A stretch of DNA of 64,000 nt. Origin: Yeosuana marina (GTDB lineage Bacteria; Bacteroidota; Bacteroidia; Flavobacteriales; Flavobacteriaceae). Numbering within the stretch: position 1 is the stretch's first letter; each line of letters starts with the position of its first letter. The notes under the pieces are model-generated. The model was not told where the DNA came from and did no database searches. It saw nothing but the letters and a program-made list of their open reading frames with translations. The position numbers and the translations under genes were made by a program. Below are positions 17,190-26,648 of this stretch, one piece after another. Location: contig NZ_JAAKGI010000008.1 of assembly GCF_011762485.1 (NCBI RefSeq), positions 124,001-188,000 of the forward strand. The letters are read 5' to 3'.

Positions 17190-18228
17190 ACTTGAATTGT
17201 ATTTTTGAAACTCTTCCTTTACCGGCTGCATAAGCAACGCTATCATTTAAAAACCTAATAGTATAAAATCCTTCATCACTTAAATGTTTCCAAGTAATGC
17301 CCGAATCATTAGAAAAGTCTATTCCTTTAAACCCTACTACAACTAACTCCTTCCCTTCTCTATTTGGTATGTACTGCACACAACTTCTATAACCAGGTTC
17401 TTGACTTTTTGCTACTATTTGCCATGTTTTGCCTCCATCTGTAGTTTTAATTTTATTAGCTACATTATCATCAGGGTTGGTATAATCGCCACCAATCGCA
17501 AAACCATTCAAGTCATCATAAAAATCAATTGAATAAATTCCTTCAGTGTTTTTCTCATGAACTATAGGTGTTTTAATAACTTTCCATGAGATTCCTTTAT
17601 TTTCAGAATAGTAAATAGTGCCACTTGTTGTTGCAATCCAGGTTTTATCGCCTATCGTTTTAATGTTTGTATTACTTGCCGCAAAAGCTCCTTCACCATC
17701 TTCAGCTTCAGGTAAATCGTTACATGACATTTTCTTCCATGTTTTACCTCCATCTCTGGTAATAATAATTAATAAACATCCACCTACACTATCACCAACG
17801 GCAATACCTTCTTGATTATTCCAAAACGTCATAGCATCATAAAAAACACCTACACCATCTTCTCTATAAACTAATTGCATTCGTCCTGTATCGCCTGTTT
17901 TAAATAATAGGGCTGGACTTTCAATACTTAACATAAAAAAATCTGTTGCCGTATGAGCAACTGCTCTAAAGTGTAAATTCAAACTGTCAAACTTTTGTTT
18001 TGAAATCATCCAGCTATCTTTCATTGGATTATAAAGTCCAAAAGCACCATTATTAGCCGCAAAAGCTAAACTTTCATCATCTAAGATATCTATTGCTCGA
18101 ATGCTTAAGAAGGAATCTGTATAAAGCGGTTTTATTTCTACTGATGTAAAATTTCTAGGCGTTATTGTAACCGCTTGTTTACAACCGAAACAAGAAACTA
18201 AAAGCAAAAGAAATAAGCGAGTCTTCAT
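17188..18228 (-). CDS. YCF48/BNR-repeat beta-propeller lipoprotein
   Basis: 346 residues from the ATG at 18226-18228. This start is preferred to the ATG at 18264 because the latter would lie inside the terminator of the upstream kinase gene, and because MKTRLFLLLLVSC is a proper lipoprotein signal (lipobox LVSC). Multiple BNR-like motifs are visible (DGGKTWKK, ENKGISWKV, TTDGGKTWQI, NDSGITWKH), as in Ycf48/Hcf136 photosystem assembly factors and related propellers. In non-phototrophs the role of this family is unknown. Confidence 0.75.
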   Translation of the reverse strand: MKTRLFLLLLVSCFGCKQAVTITPRNFTSVEIKPLYTDSFLSIRAIDILDDESLAFAANNGAFGLYNPMKDSWMISKQKFDSLNLHFRAVAHTATDFFMLSIESPALLFKTGDTGRMQLVYREDGVGVFYDAMTFWNNQEGIAVGDSVGGCLLIIITRDGGKTWKKMSCNDLPEAEDGEGAFAASNTNIKTIGDKTWIATTSGTIYYSENKGISWKVIKTPIVHEKNTEGIYSIDFYDDLNGFAIGGDYTNPDDNVANKIKTTDGGKTWQIVAKSQEPGYRSCVQYIPNREGKELVVVGFKGIDFSNDSGITWKHLSDEGFYTIRFLNDSVAYAAGKGRVSKIQFK

Positions 18229-18254
18229 AAGATTTAAATTTGTATAAAAATAGA

Positions 18255-18283
18255 AAAGCTTCATGACATAAACATGAAGCTTT
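18255..18283 (-). terminator. Terminator of the PfkB kinase gene
   Basis: 11-bp perfect stem AAAGCTTCATG / CATGAAGCTTT with a 7-nt loop, followed on the minus strand by CTATTTTTAT. Located 52 bp beyond the kinase stop. Confidence 0.8.
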
Positions 18284-18335
18284 AGTTGTTAATTAACAGC
18301 ACAGAATTTATCTGTTAATTTCTTATTACTTTAAA

Positions 18336-19220
18336 TCAACAAGGATTCATTAAATTTTTAATTTGAGCATCTGTAATTATAGGATTAGCCCCTTCACAAC
18401 TTGCAACAAGAGCTCCAACAGCACAAGCAAAATTTACAGCTTCTTGTGGTGAAGCGTTTTTTAAAAGCCTATCTGTTAAACTTGCCAAAAACGAATCGCC
18501 TGCACCAACAGTGTCTTTAACAACAACTTGGTAACCACTATTGTTATAAAATTTATCATTATGAAACAGAACTGCTCCATGGCTTCCTTTAGTAACACAA
18601 ATTGATTTTGTATTTGTTTTTTCAGAAATAAAACGAATATTCTGCTCTAATGATTGAGATTTTGAATCTAAATAGTTTGCAATTTCAAGAATTTCTTCAT
18701 CGTTAAACTTTATAAAATCAGCTTGATTCATTAAATGGATAAGAACTTCTTGAGTATAATAGGGTTCTCTTAAATTTACATCAAAAATTTTATATTTTGC
18801 TAATGGTAATAAATTGTAAAGTGTTTCTCTTGACTTATCGTCTCTAGCTACTAAGCTTCCAAAAACAAAAGCATCAGACGATTTTACTATTAATTTTGCA
18901 ACATCGGTTAATTCAATTTTATCCCACGCACTTGGGTATTTTATATCGTATGAAGCAGATCCTTTTTCATTAAGCATCACTTTTACTTTACCTGTTTTAT
19001 AGGTGTAATCCAATTGAATACCATCTGTATTTACCTGATTTTTATAAAAAAAATCAATGATTTTATTTCCTTTTTTATCATCTCCTATACGGCTGATCAT
19101 TGACACTTCATTATCAAAAGACTTTAACCTTGTTGCTACATTTAAAGGCGCTCCACCAATTTTTTTATGAGTAGGAAACACATCCCATAACACTTCTCCA
19201 AAACAAGTTATCTTTGTCAT
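18336..19220 (-). CDS. PfkB-family carbohydrate kinase, probable fructokinase
   Basis: 294 residues. Ribokinase fold: N-terminal GEVLWDVFP and KIGGAPLNVATRLKSFG-type sugar-binding loop; C-terminal DTVGAGDSFLASL with the catalytic Asp and anion hole. The GEVLWD plus GGAPLNVA pattern is typical of fructokinases, which phosphorylate fructose at O6. Together with the SPS, SPP and invertase-like genes at 48-51 kb it could return fructose to the hexose phosphate pool (inference; the genes are 30 kb apart). Confidence 0.8.
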   Translation of the reverse strand: MTKITCFGEVLWDVFPTHKKIGGAPLNVATRLKSFDNEVSMISRIGDDKKGNKIIDFFYKNQVNTDGIQLDYTYKTGKVKVMLNEKGSASYDIKYPSAWDKIELTDVAKLIVKSSDAFVFGSLVARDDKSRETLYNLLPLAKYKIFDVNLREPYYTQEVLIHLMNQADFIKFNDEEILEIANYLDSKSQSLEQNIRFISEKTNTKSICVTKGSHGAVLFHNDKFYNNSGYQVVVKDTVGAGDSFLASLTDRLLKNASPQEAVNFACAVGALVASCEGANPIITDAQIKNLMNPC

Positions 19221-19324
19221 TTTATAGGGTTTAAAACTTTACTAGTAATATTTGTAGAATATTTTTTAATTTGAATTAGTTAACTAATTTACAAAAATAT
19301 CAGATTCATTTAAGTTACAAAACC

Positions 19325-19353
19325 TTTGAATTAATGAATTAAATGTAACTTTG
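19325..19353 (+). promoter_or_regulatory. Promoter of the RsmB-family gene
   Basis: TTTG (19325-19328), a 17-bp spacer and TAACTTTG (19346-19353). Because this -7 element overlaps the upstream TTG at 19351, translation must begin at the ATG at 19372. Confidence 0.7.
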
Positions 19354-19371
19354 CACACTTATTTATACAAG

Positions 19372-20586
19372 ATGCGATTACACAGAAATTTATGCTTTTC
19401 GGTTATTGATGGATTAACCTTAATTTTTAATGAAGGAAACTATGCCGATAAAGTTATTCAACAACTTTTAAAACGTGACAAACGATGGGGCGCTCGAGAC
19501 AGAGCTTTTGTTGCCGAAACCACTTATGATATTGTTCGTTGGAAACGCTTGTATGCTGAAATTGCTGAAGTTAAAGAGCCTTTCGATAGAGATAATCTTT
19601 GGCGCATGTTTGCTGTTTGGGCAACCTTAAAAGGAATAAAATTACCCGATTGGTCGTATTTTGAAAAAACACCTACACGAAAAATAAAAGGTCGTTTTGA
19701 TGAATTATCTAAAATTAGAAAACTCAAAGAATCGATTCCCGATTGGATGGATGAGCTGGGTGAAAAAGAACTGGGCAAAGATGTTTGGACCAAAGAAATA
19801 GCTGCTTTAAACGAGCAAGCCGATGTTATTTTAAGAGTAAACACCTTAAAAACAACTAAAGAAAAACTTCAAGCTGAACTTTTTGATTTAGATATTGAAA
19901 CTGATTTTTTACCTGATTACCCGAATGCGTTAAAATTAAAAGAACGTGCGAATGTGTTTCAAACTGAAGCATTTAAAAATGGTTTTTTTGAAGTACAAGA
20001 TGCCTCATCACAATTAGTTGCCGAATTTTTAGATGTAAAACCAGGTATGCGTGTCGTTGATGCTTGTGCCGGAGCCGGTGGAAAAACACTTCACATAGCA
20101 TCATTAATGGAAAATAAAGGGCAAATAATTGCTATGGATATTTATGGCAATAAACTAAATGAATTAAAACGCCGTGCGAAAAGAAACGGAGCTCATAACA
20201 TTGAAACAAGGGCTATTGAATCGACTAAAGTTATTAAGAAACTTTATGATAAAGCAGACCGGGTGCTGATTGATGCGCCTTGTTCTGGCTTAGGTGTTTT
20301 AAGAAGAAACCCCGATGCTAAATGGAAACTTCAACCCGATTTTATTGATAAAATAAAAATCACTCAACAAGAGATTTTACAACAATATTCTAGAATGGTC
20401 AAAGCTGGAGGTCAATTAGTGTATGCAACCTGTTCTGTGTTGCCTTCTGAAAACCAAAAGCAAGTAAATACATTTTTAAAATCGGAAGCTGGAGCAAATT
20501 TCTCTTTAGTAAAAGACAACAAAGTGCTCTCTCACAAATCTGGTTTTGATGGGTTTTATATGGCGCTTTTAGAACGAACACAATAG
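19372..20586 (+). CDS. RsmB/NOP-family RNA m5C methyltransferase
   Basis: 404 residues from ATG 19372. An N-terminal NusB-like helical region (to about residue 140) precedes a SAM-dependent methyltransferase domain. The latter shows VVDACAGAGGKTLHIA (SAM motif I), DAPCSGLGVLRRNPDAKW (motif IV) and VYATCSVLPSENQKQV (motif VI), with both catalytic cysteines of the NOL1/NOP2/Sun family. Modifies a cytosine C5 in rRNA, probably 16S, but the exact site is not deducible. Cytoplasmic. Confidence 0.88.
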   Translation: MRLHRNLCFSVIDGLTLIFNEGNYADKVIQQLLKRDKRWGARDRAFVAETTYDIVRWKRLYAEIAEVKEPFDRDNLWRMFAVWATLKGIKLPDWSYFEKTPTRKIKGRFDELSKIRKLKESIPDWMDELGEKELGKDVWTKEIAALNEQADVILRVNTLKTTKEKLQAELFDLDIETDFLPDYPNALKLKERANVFQTEAFKNGFFEVQDASSQLVAEFLDVKPGMRVVDACAGAGGKTLHIASLMENKGQIIAMDIYGNKLNELKRRAKRNGAHNIETRAIESTKVIKKLYDKADRVLIDAPCSGLGVLRRNPDAKWKLQPDFIDKIKITQQEILQQYSRMVKAGGQLVYATCSVLPSENQKQVNTFLKSEAGANFSLVKDNKVLSHKSGFDGFYMALLERTQ

Positions 20587-20607
20587 TTTTAAAAACTTAT
20601 ACATACC

Positions 20608-20640
20608 AAGGCCATCTATTTCGATGGTCTTTTTTATTTT
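20608..20640 (+). terminator. Terminator of the RsmB-family gene
   Basis: 9-bp stem AAGGCCATC / GATGGTCTT with one G-T pair, followed by TTTTTTATTTTT. It ends just before the fructosamine kinase ATG. Confidence 0.75.
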
Positions 20641-20646
20641 TATAGT

Positions 20647-21510
20647 ATGAATGCACGGTTTCAAAACTATATTTCCGGTTTATTAAACAAAACTATTACG
20701 AGCCTAAACCCTGTTTCGGGAGGTGATATTTCGCAAGCTTATAAACTTAAAACACCTCATCATATCTTTTTATTAAAAGTAAATACTTCTGAAAGTGCTT
20801 TTAACATGTTTCAAGCCGAAGCCAATGCGTTGAAGCGTATTGAAAACACAAAAACGATTAAAACGCCTCAGATAATTTGTTACGACCGTTTTGACAACCA
20901 TTCATTCTTGATTTTAGAATATATTGTAAGTAAATCGCCCTCAAACATCGATTTTAAAACCTTTGGCGCAAAATTAGCTGAATTACACCAAGTTACTAAA
21001 AATTGTTTTGGCTTAGACGAAGATAACTTTATCGGTAGTTTAAAACAAAGGAACAAAACCTATCAATCTTGGTTGGAGTTTTACAAAAATGAACGCTTGC
21101 TACCTCAACTGGAATTGGCAAAACAATCAGGTCATTTGTCGGACGCTGAATGTCCTTCAGAATCTAAAATTCAAGAAAACCTAAATAATTTATTTGAGAA
21201 TATAAAACCATCGCTTTTACATGGCGACTTATGGAGTGGCAATTATCTGATATCAACAAAAGGCGATCCTTACCTTATCGATCCCGCTCTGTATTTTGGT
21301 CATCATGAAGTTGATATTGCTATGACTAAACTATTTGGAGGTTTCGGGAATGCTTTTTATAAAAGTTACCATAGCATTTTACCCGAAGACAGATATACAC
21401 CTACGCGAATTGAGGTGTATCAGTTATATTATTTGTTAGTGCATTTAAATTTATTTGGGCGGTCTTATCATAGCGCTGTTTCAACAATTCTTAAAAAACA
21501 CTTCTCTTAA
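20647..21510 (+). CDS. Fructosamine kinase family protein
   Basis: 287 residues, the family length. The fold is aminoglycoside-phosphotransferase-like: the N-lobe has a glycine-rich SGGDISQAYKL loop and FLLKVN with the ATP lysine; the C-lobe has the catalytic loop LLHGDLWSGNYL and the metal-binding LIDPALYFGHHEVDIAM. Members phosphorylate ketosamines (glycated amines) for deglycation in the cytoplasm. Starts directly after a terminator, so it needs its own promoter, which is not obvious. Confidence 0.88.
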   Translation: MNARFQNYISGLLNKTITSLNPVSGGDISQAYKLKTPHHIFLLKVNTSESAFNMFQAEANALKRIENTKTIKTPQIICYDRFDNHSFLILEYIVSKSPSNIDFKTFGAKLAELHQVTKNCFGLDEDNFIGSLKQRNKTYQSWLEFYKNERLLPQLELAKQSGHLSDAECPSESKIQENLNNLFENIKPSLLHGDLWSGNYLISTKGDPYLIDPALYFGHHEVDIAMTKLFGGFGNAFYKSYHSILPEDRYTPTRIEVYQLYYLLVHLNLFGRSYHSAVSTILKKHFS

Positions 21511-21582
21511 TATTGTTGAAAATACTGTTAATAACAGCTAATGGTTTAACTAAAAAAGAAAAGCATAATGCACAAAAAAGTG

Positions 21583-21590
21583 TATTTTTG
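21583..21590 (+). promoter_or_regulatory. Possible -7 element of purL
   Basis: TATTTTTG, 32 nt before the purL ATG, matches TAnnTTTG. No good -33 element; no purine riboswitch fold was recognised in the leader. Confidence 0.4.
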
Positions 21591-21622
21591 CATTTTGAAA
21601 ACACAACCATAAAACATCTAAA

Positions 21623-24600
21623 ATGATTCATTTCTTTGGAAACGCAAACAGTAAGATTTTTGCTGTTCAAACAACAAAAGAATTATCAACCGAAACCATA
21701 TCCAAATTAGTTTGGTTATTTGGTAACCAACCCAAAATAGAGCAAGCATCAATCGATGCTTTTTTTGTTGGTCCGCGCGCTGCCATGATAACTCCTTGGA
21801 GCACCAATGCTGTCGAAATTACTCAAAATATGGGTGTTTCAGACATTATTCGTATTGAAGAGTTTCATGCCATTTCTGAAGATTTTAAGGATTTCGACCC
21901 TATGATTTCAGAGAAATTTAGTGGTTTAAATCAGAAATCGTTTATCATAAATATTCAGCCTGAACCTATTCTTAATATTGAAGATATTGCAACTTATAAC
22001 CAACAAGAAGGGTTATCATTGAGTGATGAAGAAGTTGCTTATTTAGAAGGTGTTTCAAAAAAAATAGGCCGTCCTCTAACTGATTCTGAAGTGTTTGGAT
22101 TTTCGCAAGTAAACTCAGAACACTGTCGTCATAAAATTTTCAATGGCATGTTTGTAATTGATGGCGTTGAAAAACCAACCTCGTTATTCAAATTAATTAA
22201 AGAAACTTCGAAACAACATCCGAATTCCATTATTTCAGCATATAAAGATAATGTGGCGTTTATAGATGGACCTGTTGTAGAGCAATTTGCTCCTAAAACT
22301 GCCGATAAACCAGATTACTACCAAACAAAAGATTTTGAATCGGTTATTTCACTTAAAGCGGAAACACATAATTTCCCAACAACGGTAGAACCTTTTAACG
22401 GTGCAGCTACGGGTTCGGGTGGAGAAATTAGAGACAGATTAGCCGGAGGAAAAGGATCTTTACCACTTGCGGGAACCGCAGTTTATATGACATCTTATTC
22501 TCGTTTAGAAAAAGAAAGGCCTTGGGAAAAAGCATTTCCAGAACGAAAATGGTTGTATCAAACGCCCATGGATATTTTAATAAAAGCATCCAACGGCGCT
22601 TCAGACTTTGGAAATAAATTTGGACAACCGCTTATTTGCGGATCGGTTTTAACGTTTGAACACGATGAACATAATGATGTCACCCTGAGCTCAGTCGAAG
22701 GGTCTCAGCGTAAACTTGGTTTCGATAAAGTGATTATGCAAGCTGGTGGTATTGGTTATGGTAAAAAAGACCAAGCTTTAAAAGACAAACCACAAACGGG
22801 AGATAAAATTGTTATTCTTGGTGGCGAAAATTATCGTATTGGTATGGGTGGCGCTGCGGTTTCTTCTGCAGATACTGGAGCCTTTGCTTCGGGCATCGAG
22901 TTAAACGCGGTGCAACGTTCTAACCCAGAAATGCAAAAACGTGCTGCCAATGCCGTTCGTGGTATGGTTGAAAGTGACGAAAATTTTATTGTGTCGATAC
23001 ACGATCATGGGGCAGGCGGACATTTAAATTGTTTATCTGAATTGGTTGAAGATACTGGCGGAAATATCGATTTAGACGCACTTCCTGTAGGAGATCCAAC
23101 GCTTTCTGATAAAGAAATTATAGGCAACGAATCTCAGGAACGTATGGGATTAGTGATTGCCGAAAAACATATTGATACTTTACAACGTATCGCAGAACGC
23201 GAACGGTCACCAATGTATACCGTTGGTGATGTTACGGGTGATAACCGTTTTACGTTTGAATCTAAAACCAGTGGCCATAAACCTATGGACATGGCCATGG
23301 AAGATATGTTTGGTAGTTCTCCAAAAACCATCATGTCTGACATAACAGTCAATCGAAATTACAGTGATTTAGAATACAATACCAATAAGTTTCATGACTA
23401 TTTAGAGCAAGTTTTACAACTTGAAGCAGTTGCCTGTAAAGATTGGTTAACAAACAAGGTTGACCGTTGTGTTGGCGGAAAAGTTGCTAAACAACAATGT
23501 GTTGGTCCGTTACAAATTCCTTTAAATAATGTTGGGGTTATGGCCCTAGATTATAAAGGAAAAGAAGGTATTGCAACCTCTATTGGGCACTCGCCTATTT
23601 CAGGATTAATTGATCCGGTTGCTGGTAGTCGAAACTCGATTACTGAGGCATTGACCAATATTATGTGGGCGCCTTTAAAAGATGATTTAAAATCGGTTTC
23701 ATTATCTGCCAACTGGATGTGGCCTTGTAAAAATGAGGGTGAAGATGCACGTTTGTATGAAGCCGTTCAAGCTGTTTCAGAATTTGCTATCGATCTATGT
23801 ATCAACGTTCCAACTGGAAAAGATTCGCTTTCTATGAAGCAAAAATATCCCGATGGCGATGTGATTTCTCCAGGAACTGTAATTATTTCAGCAGCAGGAC
23901 ATTGCAATGATATTTCTAAAGTAGTCGAGCCTGTATTTAAGAAAACTGGCGGAGCTATTTACTACATCAATATATCTCAAGATGATTTTAAATTAGGTGG
24001 TAGTTCGTTTGCGCAAATCTTAAATAAAATTGGTAACGAAACACCAAATGTACGAGATGCTGCATACGTTAAGAACGTTTTTAATACCATTCAAGGATTA
24101 ATACGAAATGAACAAATAATTGCGGGTCACGATGTGGCTTCAGGTGGATTAATTACAACCTTGCTTGAAATGTGTTTTGCTGACACGAATCTAGGAGCCA
24201 AATTAGATCTTTCTGCATTGGCTGAAAAAGATTCATTCAAAATATTATTTGCTGAAAATGCCGGTATTGTAATTCAGGCGAAAGATGATTCCATTGAAAA
24301 AACACTTTCCGAAGCAAATATTGAGTTTTTCAACATAGGAAAGGTTACCGAAAGTGATGTATTAAGTATCATAAATGGTACAGAAGTATTCACCATGACG
24401 GTTTCAAGATTGCGCGATGTTTGGTATAAAACGTCGTATTTATTAGACCAAAAACAAACAGCAAATGGTTTGGCTAGAGAGCGATACAATAACTATAAAA
24501 ATCAACCGCTACAATATAAATTTCCAAAACATTTTACAGGAAAATTAGAAGACGCCATCGAGAACGCAGTGAAGCAATCTGTTCCGAATGAAAAACGACC

Positions 24601-25345
24601 TAAAGCAGCCATTTTACGTGAAAAAGGAAGTAACTCCGAGAGAGAAATGGCAAACGCTATGTATTTAGCAGGTTTTGATGTGAAAGACGTGCATATGACC
24701 GATTTAATTTCGGGTCGTGAAACCTTAGAAGATATTCAGTTTTTAGGTGCGGTTGGTGGTTTTAGTAATTCAGACGTTTTAGGATCTGCAAAAGGTTGGG
24801 CTGGTGCTATTAAATATAATGAAAAAGCAAATAAGGCGATTCAAAATTTCTTCAAAAGAGAAGACACTTTATCGGTTGGAATTTGTAATGGATGCCAATT
24901 ATGGATGGAACTAGATTTAATTAATCCGGAACACGACATTCATGGTAAAATGGTTCATAACGATTCACATAAACATGAAAGCGCCTTCACATCTGTAAAA
25001 ATTCAAGAAAATAATTCAGTGATGCTTTCTACACTTGCGGGTTCAACCCTTGGCGTTTGGATTTCTCATGGTGAAGGAAAGTTTAGTTTACCATATTCAG
25101 AAGACAAATATCATATTGTTGCAAAATATAGCTATGCTAAATATCCGCATAACCCAAATGGATCGGACTTTAACACGGCTATGATATGCGATAAAACAGG
25201 TAGACATTTAGTAACTATGCCTCACATTGAACGTTCAACGTTTCAATGGAATTGGGCGCATTATCCAGAAGGTAGAAAAGACGAAGTATCGCCTTGGTTA
25301 GAAGCTTTTGTGAATGCTAAAAAATGGTTAGCTAAAAAACAATAG
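21623..25345 (+). CDS. purL: Phosphoribosylformylglycinamidine synthase
   Basis: 1240 residues, the large single-chain PurL form. Converts FGAR plus glutamine and ATP to FGAM, step 4 of purine synthesis. Order: N-terminal PurS-like domain, linker, two AIR-synthetase-like halves (AETHNFPTTVEPFNGAATGSGG, then PTGKDSLSMKQKYP), and a C-terminal glutamine amidotransferase with nucleophile Cys1088 in GICNGCQ and a His-x-Glu in MPHIERS. Odd: residues 353-362 (VTLSSVEGSQ) are encoded by a REP-like palindromic DNA segment at 22680-22708. The frame stays open throughout. Confidence 0.96.
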   Translation: MIHFFGNANSKIFAVQTTKELSTETISKLVWLFGNQPKIEQASIDAFFVGPRAAMITPWSTNAVEITQNMGVSDIIRIEEFHAISEDFKDFDPMISEKFSGLNQKSFIINIQPEPILNIEDIATYNQQEGLSLSDEEVAYLEGVSKKIGRPLTDSEVFGFSQVNSEHCRHKIFNGMFVIDGVEKPTSLFKLIKETSKQHPNSIISAYKDNVAFIDGPVVEQFAPKTADKPDYYQTKDFESVISLKAETHNFPTTVEPFNGAATGSGGEIRDRLAGGKGSLPLAGTAVYMTSYSRLEKERPWEKAFPERKWLYQTPMDILIKASNGASDFGNKFGQPLICGSVLTFEHDEHNDVTLSSVEGSQRKLGFDKVIMQAGGIGYGKKDQALKDKPQTGDKIVILGGENYRIGMGGAAVSSADTGAFASGIELNAVQRSNPEMQKRAANAVRGMVESDENFIVSIHDHGAGGHLNCLSELVEDTGGNIDLDALPVGDPTLSDKEIIGNESQERMGLVIAEKHIDTLQRIAERERSPMYTVGDVTGDNRFTFESKTSGHKPMDMAMEDMFGSSPKTIMSDITVNRNYSDLEYNTNKFHDYLEQVLQLEAVACKDWLTNKVDRCVGGKVAKQQCVGPLQIPLNNVGVMALDYKGKEGIATSIGHSPISGLIDPVAGSRNSITEALTNIMWAPLKDDLKSVSLSANWMWPCKNEGEDARLYEAVQAVSEFAIDLCINVPTGKDSLSMKQKYPDGDVISPGTVIISAAGHCNDISKVVEPVFKKTGGAIYYINISQDDFKLGGSSFAQILNKIGNETPNVRDAAYVKNVFNTIQGLIRNEQIIAGHDVASGGLITTLLEMCFADTNLGAKLDLSALAEKDSFKILFAENAGIVIQAKDDSIEKTLSEANIEFFNIGKVTESDVLSIINGTEVFTMTVSRLRDVWYKTSYLLDQKQTANGLARERYNNYKNQPLQYKFPKHFTGKLEDAIENAVKQSVPNEKRPKAAILREKGSNSEREMANAMYLAGFDVKDVHMTDLISGRETLEDIQFLGAVGGFSNSDVLGSAKGWAGAIKYNEKANKAIQNFFKREDTLSVGICNGCQLWMELDLINPEHDIHGKMVHNDSHKHESAFTSVKIQENNSVMLSTLAGSTLGVWISHGEGKFSLPYSEDKYHIVAKYSYAKYPHNPNGSDFNTAMICDKTGRHLVTMPHIERSTFQWNWAHYPEGRKDEVSPWLEAFVNAKKWLAKKQ
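22680..22708. repeat. REP-like palindromic segment inside purL
   Basis: Contains CCCTGAGCTCAGTCGAAGGG (22683-22702), the kind of CCCTGAG..TCGAAGGG element scattered in many Bacteroidota and other genomes, here read in frame as VTLSSVEGSQ. It is much more GC-rich than its surroundings and includes the perfect palindrome CTGAGCTCAG. Only one copy is seen in the window. Confidence 0.6.
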
Positions 25346-25400
25346 CCAAACATATTTATTTTTTCTTTTTAAAAAGCCGAATTAATGGGACGTATTTGCA

Positions 25401-26594
25401 ATGAAAATTCCTGAAAAATATAAACATATTATTGAATTAGGTAAGGCATTGCATATATACGGTGTACCTTCGTATAAAATACAATCTTATTTAACAAAAG
25501 TGGCGAAAACACAAGGTATTTATGGTGTTTTTATGGATTTGCCAACATGGATAAATTATGTGTTTTATGAAGATGAACAAACCTACAATTATATAGAATG
25601 CATTCCTCCTGGAGTTTTAAATTTAGGAGGACTATCTAGTGTTGATGAAGTTACAAATAAGGTAATTTCAAAAGAAATTGACAGCTCTGAAGTTATTCCT
25701 GAATTAGAAAAAATTAATGCAGAAACAAAAAAAACAAATCATTTTATTTTAACCATTTCGTATGCCATTGCATCTGGAGCGTTTAGTTTAATGATTGGCA
25801 CCAATTGGATTTCTTTTGTTTTTGCTTTAGTATTGGGTGCTCTTGCGTATCCGTTTGTTTATTTGTCTGGTAAGTCTAATTATTTAGAAACCATTTTAGA
25901 ATCCTTAATTTCATTTATAATTACCGTTTTCGCAAGTTTATTACATCTAATATTTCCCGAGTTTAATGTCGGGATTACCATCTTATCGGCTATTATCGTA
26001 TTTATTCCCGGATTGGCAATAACCACTGCTTTAGAAGAAATTACATCAAAAAATTTAGTGTCTGGAGGCGCCAAACTATTTGATGCAATCATCTCATTAT
26101 TCAAACAATTTTTTGGTGTATTACTTGGTTTGGCTTTAATGGCTTCAATCATTGATTTTAAGCTATTAGTTCATATATCTGATTTACCTAGATGGATTAT
26201 GTTTTGTGGTATCCCATTGTTTTCAGTAAGTCTTTTAGCCATTTTTCAAGTTCGTAAAAAAGATATGCTTTTTGGTGTAATAACAGGAGTTTCTGTATTC
26301 TTTCTAACCGTATTATTTTCAGGATATGGCGTATTATTTAGCACCTTTATTGGAACTATTGCTGCTGTTGCTATTAGTAATTTATTTAATAGAATTACTA
26401 AAACTCCAAAAACAGTGTATTTAACACAAGGACTTGTCATGCTTGTTCCAGGTAGTAAATCGTTTATGGGACTTAGTAACTCTTTTTTAAATTCATCTAT
26501 TATCATTGCTGATAATCTTTACGAACAAGTTGCCTTTACACTCATGGGAATTATAGGTGGTTTATTATTTTCAGGAGTGTTTAGAAAACGTTAA
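25401..26594 (+). CDS. ThrE-type threonine/serine exporter
   Basis: 397 residues. An N-terminal soluble/entry region with GVPSYKIQSYL (about residues 15-40) belongs to the ThrE (DUF1212) half. About ten transmembrane helices follow from residue 115, with the second ThrE_2 (DUF3815-like) half ending in PGSKSFMGLSNSFLNSS. Both halves, often separate genes, are fused here. Predicted to export small neutral amino acids across the inner membrane. It is 55 bp downstream of purL without a clear terminator between. Confidence 0.85.
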   Translation: MKIPEKYKHIIELGKALHIYGVPSYKIQSYLTKVAKTQGIYGVFMDLPTWINYVFYEDEQTYNYIECIPPGVLNLGGLSSVDEVTNKVISKEIDSSEVIPELEKINAETKKTNHFILTISYAIASGAFSLMIGTNWISFVFALVLGALAYPFVYLSGKSNYLETILESLISFIITVFASLLHLIFPEFNVGITILSAIIVFIPGLAITTALEEITSKNLVSGGAKLFDAIISLFKQFFGVLLGLALMASIIDFKLLVHISDLPRWIMFCGIPLFSVSLLAIFQVRKKDMLFGVITGVSVFFLTVLFSGYGVLFSTFIGTIAAVAISNLFNRITKTPKTVYLTQGLVMLVPGSKSFMGLSNSFLNSSIIIADNLYEQVAFTLMGIIGGLLFSGVFRKR

Positions 26595-26648
26595 TATGCC
26601 ATATCACATATGTAATTGGTTTAAATATGAATTAAAGTACCATTAACT

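Noticed and set aside
18229..18264. ATG at 18264 as start of the YCF48-like gene
   Set aside because: It falls in the terminator hairpin of the upstream kinase and would spoil the lipoprotein signal peptide.
21130..21180. Possible second REP-like insertion in the fructosamine kinase gene (GGTCATTTGTCGGACGCTG)
   Set aside because: It lacks the CCCT..AGGG core, and the protein length matches the family as I know it, so no insertion is supported.
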